Made by a program: the position numbers and the translations under genes
Origin: Conoideocrella luteorostrata
Taxonomy: Eukaryota; Ascomycota; Sordariomycetes; Hypocreales; Clavicipitaceae
DNA: 35,499 bases
Direction: 5' to 3'
Assembly: GCA_032433595.1 (NCBI GenBank)
Contig: JASWJB010000387.1
Span: 1-35,499 of the forward strand
Shown here: one piece after another, positions 11,951-20,668 of the stretch
How the letters are laid out: each line of letters starts with the position of its first letter
Position numbering within the stretch: the stretch's first letter is position 1
Notes under the pieces: generated by a model
Databases searched by the model: none
The model's input: only the letters and a program-made list of their open reading frames with translations
Told to the model about the DNA's origin: nothing

Positions 11951-13867
11951 ATGGTGGCATACTTGCGGCCTCAGAATAGCTACAGCAAGATGTTGCTCTC
12001 AGTGGTGCTACTACTAAGCAGCCTTCTTGTTGATGCTTACGATTTGGATCCCAATTCAACATGTTTGTTTCCCCGGTCCCCTGTTTTTGAGCTGCATCTC
12101 CACACCTGTGGCGTTACTCACGTCTATTTAATGTCCGTTGACCATCGATTGGCAGCATCCGTCGTGTCAATTGCCAAGCAAATGACTGCAGATCTAATGA
12201 CATTCTACAATGGCGACAAGCCTGGAGGTACGCCTGGCCTTCTTCCAGACCCATATTACTGTACGTTATTTCCAGTGTATCCATCAGTTGACTGTGTGCG
12301 TTTGGTGTTCTCTGCTTCGGTGAACTCGTCAAAACTAATCGTTGCAGGGTGGGAGGCCGGTGCCATGATGGGCACACTTATTGATTATTGGTACTATACC
12401 GGTGACGATCAGTACAACAAGGCTGTAGAACAAGGGCTTCTGTTTCAAGTCGGCGACGATAACGATTACATGCCTCGAAATCAGACGTTGACCGAGGGTA
12501 ACGATGACCAAGGATTTTGGGGTCTTGCTGTCATGACTGCCGCCGAACACAAGTTCCCAGATCCGCCACCGGACGAACCACAATGGCTGGCTCTCGCGCA
12601 GGCAGTCTTTAATACCCAGGCAGCTCGATGGGATACTGAACACTGCAACGGAGGCCTGCGATGGCAGATTTTCAAGTGGAACCAAGGGTTTGATTACAAG
12701 AACTCAATCTCCCAGGCATGTTTCTTCGCACTCGGTGCCAGACTGGCCCTGTATACGGGCAACAACTCATATGCCGAGTGGGCGGACAAGACGTGGGACT
12801 GGATGATTGGCGTTGGTTATATTGACAAGCACTGGCGTGTTATCGATGGAGCGGCCACTGGTGCTAACTGCACCGACCATGTGCCCTATCAGTTTTCATA
12901 CAACGCCGGAGGCTTCATTCTCGGTGCTGCCGCCATGTACAATTACACTGAGCAGCCGATATGGAAGGAAAGACTAGACAACTTACTCGGCGCAAGTAGA
13001 GTGTTCTTTACAGGGCCCCAGAAAAACATAATGACGGAAGTCGCATGCGAGCCTGTTGACCGTTGTAACCTAGATCAGCATTCTTTTAAAGCATACGTCA
13101 GCCGTTGGCTTGCCGCCATCACTAAATGGGCACCCCATACTTATGATTTTGTAATGCCCTACCTTCGTGCGTCAGCGGTGGTCGCTGCCAAACAGTGCGT
13201 TGGTGGTAAGAATGGACGCATGTGTGGTTTGAAGTGGAATCAGAACAAATATGACGGCTCTACCGGCATCGGTCAGCAGATGGCGGCATTGGAGGTCACC
13301 ATGGCTTGCATGGTCAAGGATCGCCCGGCTCCAGTAACGTTCGAAAGTGGTGGAACCAGCCAAGGCAATCCTGGTTCCGGTGGGAACGATATTGGGCGAA
13401 ATGAGCCAAAGCCCCCCAGCTATAAACCCATTACCGCAGCTGATCGGGCAGGGGCAGCAATTCTGACCGCTGTGGTGCTTGTAGGCATGGTTACCGGTAT
13501 TGGGTGGATGCTTGTAGATGAGAGATCGGATAAGTCCGCTCTGCAGCAATTGAAAGGGTTTCAAACCTCTGCCTCAGCAACCATTGTGGCAGCTGCCAGC
13601 GGTAAACTGAGACACTGTGGGAAGACGGCTGCGGGCGTCAGCACTACCAGCAAGGGCAGATCAACATCTAGTGTATCGGAGAAGAGCCAAGCTATTGAGG
13701 CAACGGCTGTTAAGATTGGCCGTGTCCGCAGTGAGAGCGTCGGGGACCAAAGAAGAATGTCTAACAGGCCCATTGGCTGGTTACACCGGAATACTAATAC
13801 ACAAAGTCGTGCATTAGATGAAATGCCAATTATGCCGGCGCCTTCAAGACCCGGAGATAGGGACTGA
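11951..13867 (+). CDS. GH76 cell-wall alpha-1,6-mannanase (DFG5/DCW1-like) with C-terminal membrane helix
   Basis: Dfg5/Dcw1 enzymes act at the cell surface and are thought to transfer GPI-anchored mannoproteins onto wall glucan. Exons are 11951-12062, 12156-12260 and 12348-13867. The introns (GTTTGT..CAG, GTACGT..CAG) are both multiples of three, so an unspliced frame also stays open; removal restores DPNSTSSVVSIAKQMTA and DPYYWWEAGAMMG, the family pattern. The spliced product is 578 aa. A signal peptide, MLLSVVLLLSSLLVDA, begins at the second ATG (11990), so that start (565 aa) is a good alternative. The acidic catalytic pair typical of GH76 is in EGNDDQGFWGLA (about D125/D126). Instead of a GPI signal there is a hydrophobic helix (about residues 443-465, AAILTAVVLVGMVTGIGWML) and a Ser/Thr/basic tail of about 110 residues, so I infer a type I membrane protein. 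Confidence 0.88.
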   Translation: MVAYLRPQNSYSKMLLSVVLLLSSLLVDAYDLDPNSTCLFPRSPVFELHLHTCGVTHVYLMSVDHRLAASVVSIAKQMTADLMTFYNGDKPGGTPGLLPDPYYCTLFPVYPSVDCVRLVFSASVNSSKLIVAGWEAGAMMGTLIDYWYYTGDDQYNKAVEQGLLFQVGDDNDYMPRNQTLTEGNDDQGFWGLAVMTAAEHKFPDPPPDEPQWLALAQAVFNTQAARWDTEHCNGGLRWQIFKWNQGFDYKNSISQACFFALGARLALYTGNNSYAEWADKTWDWMIGVGYIDKHWRVIDGAATGANCTDHVPYQFSYNAGGFILGAAAMYNYTEQPIWKERLDNLLGASRVFFTGPQKNIMTEVACEPVDRCNLDQHSFKAYVSRWLAAITKWAPHTYDFVMPYLRASAVVAAKQCVGGKNGRMCGLKWNQNKYDGSTGIGQQMAALEVTMACMVKDRPAPVTFESGGTSQGNPGSGGNDIGRNEPKPPSYKPITAADRAGAAILTAVVLVGMVTGIGWMLVDERSDKSALQQLKGFQTSASATIVAAASGKLRHCGKTAAGVSTTSKGRSTSSVSEKSQAIEATAVKIGRVRSESVGDQRRMSNRPIGWLHRNTNTQSRALDEMPIMPAPSRPGDRD

Positions 13868-14210
13868 ATATCGAGCACGAAAGAAGAGTGTTGTGACATA
13901 AATGGATTGGCGTTGACTCTTGGGGATACAATATTGGGTTTGCGGGATATTAAGAAAACAGCTCTTTGCATGTGGCGTTTCAAGGCCTTGTTTGTAAACG
14001 GATGATTCAATTGGGGGGGACTTGATAATATTTTCCCATGCAAAAGAGTTTACGACATACGTTATTATGCACATATTACATCTGGTATAAACAAGATATG
14101 GTGGTAGGAGAGCACATAATACCGCATTTATATAACTTCGCCAATTAACTAATGTACCAATACTAAGCGGATTCGATCACATTAGAGACATCTGCAGAGG
14201 TACGAAGTAG
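13868..14210. other. Short convergent intergenic region
   Basis: This holds the 3' flanks of the GH76 gene (+) and the NmrA-like gene (-). It is AT-rich and nothing else is recognisable. Confidence 0.5.
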
Positions 14211-15134
14211 TTAATCTCCCTTTTTATATGTCTCCACAACACGCGTCGTCTCTCTCTCAATGAATTTGTCCATGGAACTCGTTTGAAACCCCCATTCTCG
14301 AACTTGCTCCAGATCAACGAATTTTGCCAAGTCCCTCATCATCATCAGGCCAGCCACGATCGGATTTGTACCCTTTTGCGCATCCACTTCTTCATCCGTC
14401 ATATATACCGCCTTCAAATCCCTCCCCGTCACGGCAGCTAACTTTCCCAGCACGTCATCTGCGGTAAGAAATTCATCAGCCAACCCTATCTCCTTCCCGT
14501 TGAACCTCTCTGTATCCAACAGCGCTGCACATCCAAATCTCCCAATGGTCTCGACATCAACAAGCGGGATAATACTATCACGCTGCAAGGCCGTGTTCCA
14601 GCGACCGTTTTCCACAAGACCATCATACATTTTCACTAGAGGCAGCACGTAGTTGCTCATAAAGCCACCGGGTCGGAGAATAGTCCATGCGTCAAAGCCA
14701 AAGGTTCGGACTTGATGCTCGATAGCTTTCTTGGAGAGGAGGGACTTCCCTACAAGGCTATTTGGGTCCCAGCTATTTAGCTTCTCCGGGCTGTCTGTAG
14801 ACAGACCACTTGAGTAGAGGACTTGTTTAACTCCGGCGGCTCGGGCGATGGTAAGTATGGTTTTGGCGGTGTGCAGCTCGAGGGTATCATCGGTGAAGCA
14901 GGGGTTAAGGTTCAGGAAGAGAGATGTGCAGCCTGCGATGGCCGTTTCGAGGGCCGCAGTGTTGGAGTAGTCGCCTTCGATGAGGGTAATGCCACGGGAG
15001 ACAAGGTTTTGAGAGATGGGTGAGGAAGCGTTGCGGGTGAGTCCGCGAACGGGGGGAGGGGGAGAGTGTTTGAGGAGGTGAGTGGCGATGGACGAGCCTT
15101 GGTTGCCGGTGATGCCGCAGATGAAGATGGACAT
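14211..15134 (-). CDS. NmrA-like NAD(P)-binding protein (atypical SDR)
   Basis: The start is ATG 15134 (307 aa), because the Rossmann fold begins at once: MSIFICGITGNQGSSIATHL, with a GxxGxxG dinucleotide-binding loop. An upstream in-frame ATG at 15281 would add 49 residues with no family character. Further signs are RGLTRNASS after strand 2, LIEGDYSNTAALETAIAGC, a VKQVLYSSGLSTDS strand, and WTILRPGGFMSNYVLP, a pattern usual in NmrA/HSCARG-type proteins. The Tyr-xxx-Lys pair of classical SDR enzymes is not obvious, which fits a sensor or regulator better than a standard dehydrogenase. Known members sense NAD(P) state and modulate transcription factors. The divergent Zn2Cys6 gene next door is consistent with a regulatory pair, but that link is inference. 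Confidence 0.85.
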   Translation of the reverse strand: MSIFICGITGNQGSSIATHLLKHSPPPPVRGLTRNASSPISQNLVSRGITLIEGDYSNTAALETAIAGCTSLFLNLNPCFTDDTLELHTAKTILTIARAAGVKQVLYSSGLSTDSPEKLNSWDPNSLVGKSLLSKKAIEHQVRTFGFDAWTILRPGGFMSNYVLPLVKMYDGLVENGRWNTALQRDSIIPLVDVETIGRFGCAALLDTERFNGKEIGLADEFLTADDVLGKLAAVTGRDLKAVYMTDEEVDAQKGTNPIVAGLMMMRDLAKFVDLEQVREWGFQTSSMDKFIERETTRVVETYKKGD

Positions 15135-15774
15135 TTTGAAGAGCTGGTTTATACGGGCGAGTTGATTCAGAGAGTGGAAAGTCTGGGTATGATATTGTGA
15201 GCTGGTGTAAGTGGTGCAAGTGTTGGCTCGAGATTTGCTGTGTAGACGACGATTTTTGAGATACGAGTGCAAGTGCCACAAAGAAGGAAACCCGATGACT
15301 CTGAGAGGTGTATTGAGTTCATTTATATTTCTTTTCTACGTTTTCCCAGCTCGGTAAGTACACCGCACATACCTACGCAGATTCATACACGCGTATAGGG
15401 TGCAAGCAGGACATCAACTAGGTCGGTGGTGTAGTTACGGAAATCCGCCTCGACCGGAACATGATCTGACTCCAGCTCCATTGCGGAGTATTCGGTGAAT
15501 TATTACTTTCGCAATGAACTTCTCCGTAGTTAGTATACTCCGAAACTAGTATGTCGATCTCCGCCTCAACTATTAATTAATACACATTAACTAGTTAACT
15601 TCCCAGGCAGTTATCTCGTTAACTTGCTGGCGGAGTTCCGCCAGGTCCACTTTTCGCCTCGAACATCGCAGCAATCTTCGACCTGCGCAAAACGCAACAC
15701 GATGACAATGTTTGACCATACATCCAGCGATCATAACTTGAGTTGAACGGAGATAAGAAAGAACCAAGAAAGCG
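15135..15774. promoter_or_regulatory. Divergent promoter region shared by NmrA-like and Zn2Cys6 genes
   Basis: The 640-bp gap contains several CGG/CCG pairs of the type bound by Zn2Cys6 dimers: CGG-N8-CCG at 15352-15365, CGG-AAAT-CCG at 15438-15447, CGG-N6-CGG at 15484-15495 and the long palindrome at 15627-15644. A single dimeric regulator could control both genes from here. This is an inference from spacing and symmetry. Confidence 0.4.
15627..15644. promoter_or_regulatory. 18-bp inverted repeat, candidate Zn2Cys6 operator
   Basis: CTGGCGGAGTTCCGCCAG has perfect 8-bp arms around a GT spacer, with a CGG-N4-CCG core. It lies about 130 bp upstream of the ATG of the Zn2Cys6 factor. A second copy of the core pattern CGGA-NN-TCCG occurs at 15438-15447 in the same intergenic region. 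Confidence 0.5.
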
Positions 15775-17142
15775 ATGAGCTGCTCCCTTTCAACCCGAGA
15801 ACGCGGGAACCCACCTCCGAGGCGGAAGTCCTGTGCTGCATGCATCAAGGCCAAACGCCGCTGCGATTTTGCCCTCCCATCCTGCCTGCGATGCTCACAA
15901 CGCAGCATACCGTGTGAGTACGCGCAGAGCTCTAGGCGGACATTGCATCGTACGGCCGTAAGTCCTACTACTGCAACTACTGCGTCAGATATCCCCCTGC
16001 CGCAAAGCGAGCCAACCATTTCACCTTCACTACTACTCGGCAGCTGCCCCATGACCGTCACTCCGCTTGAGCAGTTCAACACAAATACAGGCCTGTTCGA
16101 TGGCACGTATGCGTCATTCATGGGAGTTGCGGATGGCGGACTTACCAGTTTATGCACAGACAGTTCATTGATGGAGTTGACGCAGCACCAGTCTAGTGCC
16201 GTGGCGGCGCCGACGACCAAGGCAATGCACATAGACGAGGTTATTGCGCGGAGGCTGCAGTTTGCAATTGACGAGATCAAGAAAGCTCCTAGCTCCATGA
16301 TTTTGGAGACGCAGACGCCGTGGTGCCATCCGCTTTTGTACAGGGATGGGATGCCCAAGTCCATGCAAGGTATTTCGTCCCTCCATACCAATACCTCATT
16401 TGTATAATAACCAATGCATACATGTTGCTAATGAAAGGTAATGGTAGATGCACACGCCTCATGCGCTCTCTATCTCGCCAAGAACGCTGTAAATGCCCCC
16501 ATAATCATGCAGGCCATAGAAACCAACGCCAGCAGTCTTCTCTTGTCACCACCCCCTTCAACGGCAGACCTCCTCCCCATCCTCGCCTACACGCAATCCC
16601 TCATTCTGTACCAAATTATCCGCCTCTTCGATGGCGGCATATCCGCCCGTTCTTCCGCCGAGCGCACCATCCCCGCCCTCGAGCATTCAGCCATGTGTCT
16701 CCTCGCCCATGTCCGCTTCGATCTAGAACCGCCATCAACTGAACTTCCGCTGTATCCGCTGGCCCCCACGATTTCCTTTTGGCATGATTGGATAGTACAG
16801 GAATCAGCGCGTCGGACCCTGTTGTTTTGCTTCTTCTTCTTGCAGGTATACAGGCTGCTGGTTGGCCAAAAAGGGCTGGAGTGTGATGGTAGGTTGGGGC
16901 TGTGCCATTCATGGACATTGTCCAGGTATTTGTGGACGGCAGGAACAGCGGTGCAGTTTGCTGGTGTGTGGAAAGAGAGGAACCATTTCGTGGTGACGGA
17001 TGCGCAGTTTGGGGAGGTTTTGAAGGAGGCTCAGGCTGGTGATGTGGACTGGTTTGGGAGGATGTTTATGTCAACGTTGTTGGGGGTAGAGGAGGCGGAA
17101 GGGTGGTTTATGAGCAGAGGCGGTGAGTTGAGGGTATTGTGA
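15775..17142 (+). CDS. Zn(II)2Cys6 fungal-type transcription factor
   Basis: Two exons, 15775-16369 and 16448-17142, are joined across a 78-nt intron (GTATTT donor, CTAAT branch site, TAG acceptor, phase 1) to give 429 aa. The DNA-binding zinc cluster is canonical: cysteines at about 20, 23, 30, 37, 40 and 47, spacing C-x2-C-x6-C-x6-C-x2-C-x6-C (SCAACIKAKRRCDFALPSC), preceded by a basic stretch. A Ser/Thr-rich linker follows. The second exon is helical and hydrophobic (SCALYLAKNAVNAP, LAYTQSLILYQIIRLFDG, SARRTLLFCFFFLQVYRLL), like the middle-homology region of smaller factors of this class. It is transcribed away from the NmrA-like gene and may regulate itself and that neighbour through the shared promoter. 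The target pathway is unknown. Confidence 0.88.
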
Positions 17143-17831
17143 TTATTCTGTTTAGTTTTGAGAATACCCAGCCCTGTTGCTGATTTGCTCTTCGTAGCCA
17201 TCGCAGCTGTCGAGTTGGTTCGGAAGGGAGAGTACTTGAGAAAGCCTCCCTTTCCTGTACCGTGTTTTTATTTAAAGCTCCATTCATAACTGACGATTAT
17301 ACTTTGTATACATTGAACTTAATACAAACTCCACGCATTAACTCACAGAATTCATGTAGTAGGGTTTATATTTCGGCAGCGGCAAATGTACGCGCAATCT
17401 CTGGTAAGTCGCTGCGTGAGGTACGAAGCGAGACGTTGCGTCCAAGTTAACCAGTTAGAAGAAATATATTTCGTCTTATTTTTCCTTTTCGAACACGTGT
17501 ACAATTAAAATAAAGGGAATTCAAAATGTAGGATCTTGCTACCACTAAAACAATACATGTTATTTATGAAGTGACCTCTGAAAGTCGACCTCCAGGGTAA
17601 TTTGTAGTTCGTAGGTGGAACACAAGTGGGCATGTGGGTGGATCCATTGCTCGAAGGGACCCTTACGGAGTAGTTACTATTAAACTTCGATCTGGAACTA
17701 GCGGACAGTACACCACTCCTGCTCACGGAGTACTTTCAATCACTTCTCGAGCAACAGCCTACGGTCGGCTTGACTTTCGTCAATGACACCTCCCCGCGGT
17801 AGGTAGGCGCCCGTTTGGAGTCAAAGACAAC
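17143..17831. other. Intergenic, promoter of the phosphodiesterase gene
   Basis: It is AT-rich on the left. It carries TACGGAGTA at 17664-17672 and CACGGAGTAC at about 17724-17733, the latter about 100 bp upstream of the next ATG. No coding signal was seen. Confidence 0.45.
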
Positions 17832-20173
17832 ATGTCATCAAACAGACTCGATACCAATCATCCCATGGCGCAGCGCAGAGAAAGCGCAGGTCTGCTGTCC
17901 CCTGTCGCTTATGATGATGATGCATCGTCCATCCATTCGCGAAGCGACCAAGATACCGACAGCGATGACGATCAGCTGCAGCTACGGGCGCGCAATAGCC
18001 GTGAACTGCGCGCCGCCGATAGACTTGTGTTAATGGAAGACGAGGAGTTGGACCGGTTGGTTACGACATCCAGAAAACAAAAGGAGCGTCAACGACGGGG
18101 CTCTGGGCTCTCCGTTCCAAACCCTCTAAAGATGCTTGGCCGGCGACTGAGCTCATCGCAATTATCCTCACCCAACGCCTCCATGGAGAACCTGGTATCC
18201 GAGAAGAGGGCGGCACGACGGACGAGACGGAAGCAGAAACGAGATAGATTGTTGGACGATGCCCGCCACGGCGAAGACGGTGAATTGATGTACGAGATGG
18301 AAGAGGGCGGCATGAAGGACGGTAGCTCCACGGGCGACAGCACCGAGCGCGAAGACAGCGAGGAAGCCGACCGACGCCGGCTGAAATTGGTGACGCAGGC
18401 AAGGGGAGAGCGTGGACGAAGCTGGCGAAAATGGATCTTCATACACGTGCTCATTGCCATTGGCTTCACAATTCTGGTCCTTGTGGCATGGAAATTGTCA
18501 AGGAATCGCAAACTTGCACCGAATAAGCAACACCTTGTCAGCAACGGGACGGCTCTCTTTGCGCCAACCACAATCATTCTCAGCTTGGATGGCTTCCGGG
18601 CCGATTTCTTGAATCGAGGCCTGACGCCTAGGCTGGATGCCTTGGTTAAGGAGGGCGTCTCACCACTATATATGAACCCCTCTTTCCCATCCCTGACGTT
18701 TCCAAACCACTACACACTGGCCACTGGCTTGTATCCTGAAGCGCACGGCATTGTCGGCAATTCATTCTGGGATCCCGATCTGAAAGCCGAGTTCTACTAC
18801 ACTGATCCATCGCGTAGCCTGGACGCGAAGTGGTGGGGAGGTGAGCCTTTCTGGGTGTCTGCCGAGAAGCAAGACATACGCACCGCGGTGCATATGTGGC
18901 CGGGTAGCGAGGCCCCCATCTTGGGCATGTTCGCAAGCATCGTGGACGAGTTCAATGGAAAGGAGGCTCTTGACAACAAGGTGGCCCGGATATTGGGACT
19001 GCTGGATATGCCCGGCCCGGAGAGTTCATTTGTCGACCGCAAGGACACTCGACCACAGCTGATTGCAGCTTATGTTCCAAATGTAGACTCGGATGGCCAT
19101 AAATATGGCCCAAACAGCACCGAGATCAGATCCACCATCCAAAGCGTCGATACCATGCTTGACAACCTATTCAGGGGCCTTGAAAGCCGCAACCTCACCA
19201 ACATTGTCAACATCATCGTAGTGTCTGACCACGGCATGGCCACCACAGATACCTCTCGCTTGCTACAGCTGGAGGACCTCGTGGACACATCCAAGATTGA
19301 ACATACAGACGGCTGGCCTCTGTATGGCCTGCGACCAAAAGACGACAAAGATATCCAGGTGCTCTATGACGCGCTCAAAGCAAAAGCCAAGTCCAATCCG
19401 AATTTTGACGTGTACCTGCGCGACGTGGACATGCCCCAAAAATACCACTTCTCGAATAACCACCGCATCGCACCGCTGTGGATCGTCCCCAAAACAGGCT
19501 GGGCCATCGTCACCAAAGACGAATTTGTCGTCAAGGACGCCAAGGAGAAAGGTTTAGTATACCATCCCCGCGGTCTTCATGGCTATGATCATGAGCATCC
19601 CCTGATGCGAGCTATATTTATCGCTCGAGGACCTGCGTTTCCCCATCCCGCCAATAGCAAGATTGAACCGTTCCGTATGTCAGAACCTTCTCCGCCCCCT
19701 TCCCACACGCTCAAAATAAAAGAAGAACCTGCTGACATCATATAGAAAACATCAACGTGTACAACATTCTATGCGACTCTCTAGGCATGGAACCAAAGCC
19801 GAACAACGGAACGCTGCGATTGCCCTTCAAGCCAGTTGGTAGTCATGATCTGGAAGACCAGCACGAGCAGCCGGCTGACCCCCCTCCATCTAATACCGTG
19901 GAGCCGACACAATTCGTGCACCCTACTAGACCTTCCAAACCGGAATCAACAGTGGTCACATCACAGCATGATGATCAGCCAGAGCGGCCTGTTAAAGCGA
20001 GCAGCAGCACGGGAGCAGCAGCATCGCAACCGACCAAGGATGGTGGGGAAGAGAAAGGCGAAGGCAGTCAAAAGGGCGGAGACAAGTCTGTTGGAGATGC
20101 AGTGAAGGGGTGGTGGGATTGGTTTACGGACAAGGTGGAGGGTGTGTGGGATACGATTACGGGTTCTGGATAG
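17832..20173 (+). CDS. Type II membrane nucleotide pyrophosphatase/phosphodiesterase (NPP family)
   Basis: NPP enzymes hydrolyse nucleotides and related phosphodiesters at a two-metal site facing the vacuole lumen or cell exterior. Exons 17832-19674 and 19746-20173 are joined across a 71-nt intron (GTATGT...TATAG, phase 1), giving 756 aa; the join reads PFQNINVYNILCDSLGMEP. A 200-residue hydrophilic, Ser/Arg/acidic N terminus precedes one membrane helix (about 201-222, WIFIHVLIAIGFTILVLVAW). The catalytic domain then starts with TTIILSLDGFRADF (metal Asp about 253) and SLTFPNHYTLATGLYPEAHG (nucleophile Thr about 289). NVDSDGHKYGPNS, VVSDHGM and GLHGYDHEHPLMRAIF supply the remaining metal ligands. 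The C-terminal tail of about 120 residues is low-complexity and ends in a Trp-rich segment (GWWDWFTDKVEGVWDTI). Yeast NPP1/NPP2 are the closest known relatives. Confidence 0.92.
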
Positions 20174-20668
20174 CGTTGTACTTTACGGAGCATGGGAAAT
20201 GTGATTTTGTTTCTTTGCTGTTCGATATTGATATTGACGCACTCACTTTCGTTGCTACGCGTGATGTCGCTCCTTGGCGAACTTGGTCGGAGATTAGATC
20301 GTCTGTCTATGTATGATGTTGGTTGACATAACGAGCTTGTAGGGGGGACGGTAGACGTAGAACCTACGCGGAATACGCAGTACGGTACGCAATACATTGT
20401 AGACAGATTGCAAAGTTTATCCCGATCATGAATGCGGATCGCACCATTGTTTCAACAATTAACTCGAAAATTTGGGTGCAATTATGCATCTATCATGTAT
20501 CACATGAAGCGTTTCTGAATACATCACATCCACTTCCCATGTTGGTAGTTGAATAAGAGAAAATAAGACTATGATTAAGAAATAAAAATAGGGGATGTAG
20601 ATAGAACTACGTAAGAAATTTTGAAATATATATATATATGTATGTGCAATTGTCTGTATCGCACTTCC
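20174..20668. other. Convergent intergenic region
   Basis: These are 3' flanks of the phosphodiesterase and HsbA-mucin genes. It has an (AT)n microsatellite at about 20627-20639 and a cluster of TACGC/GTACG-rich sequence near 20365-20395. No gene was seen. Confidence 0.45.

Noticed and set aside
15591..16391. 266-codon minus-strand frame opposite the Zn2Cys6 gene
   Set aside because: It is the antisense shadow of a gene with a canonical zinc cluster and a supported intron.
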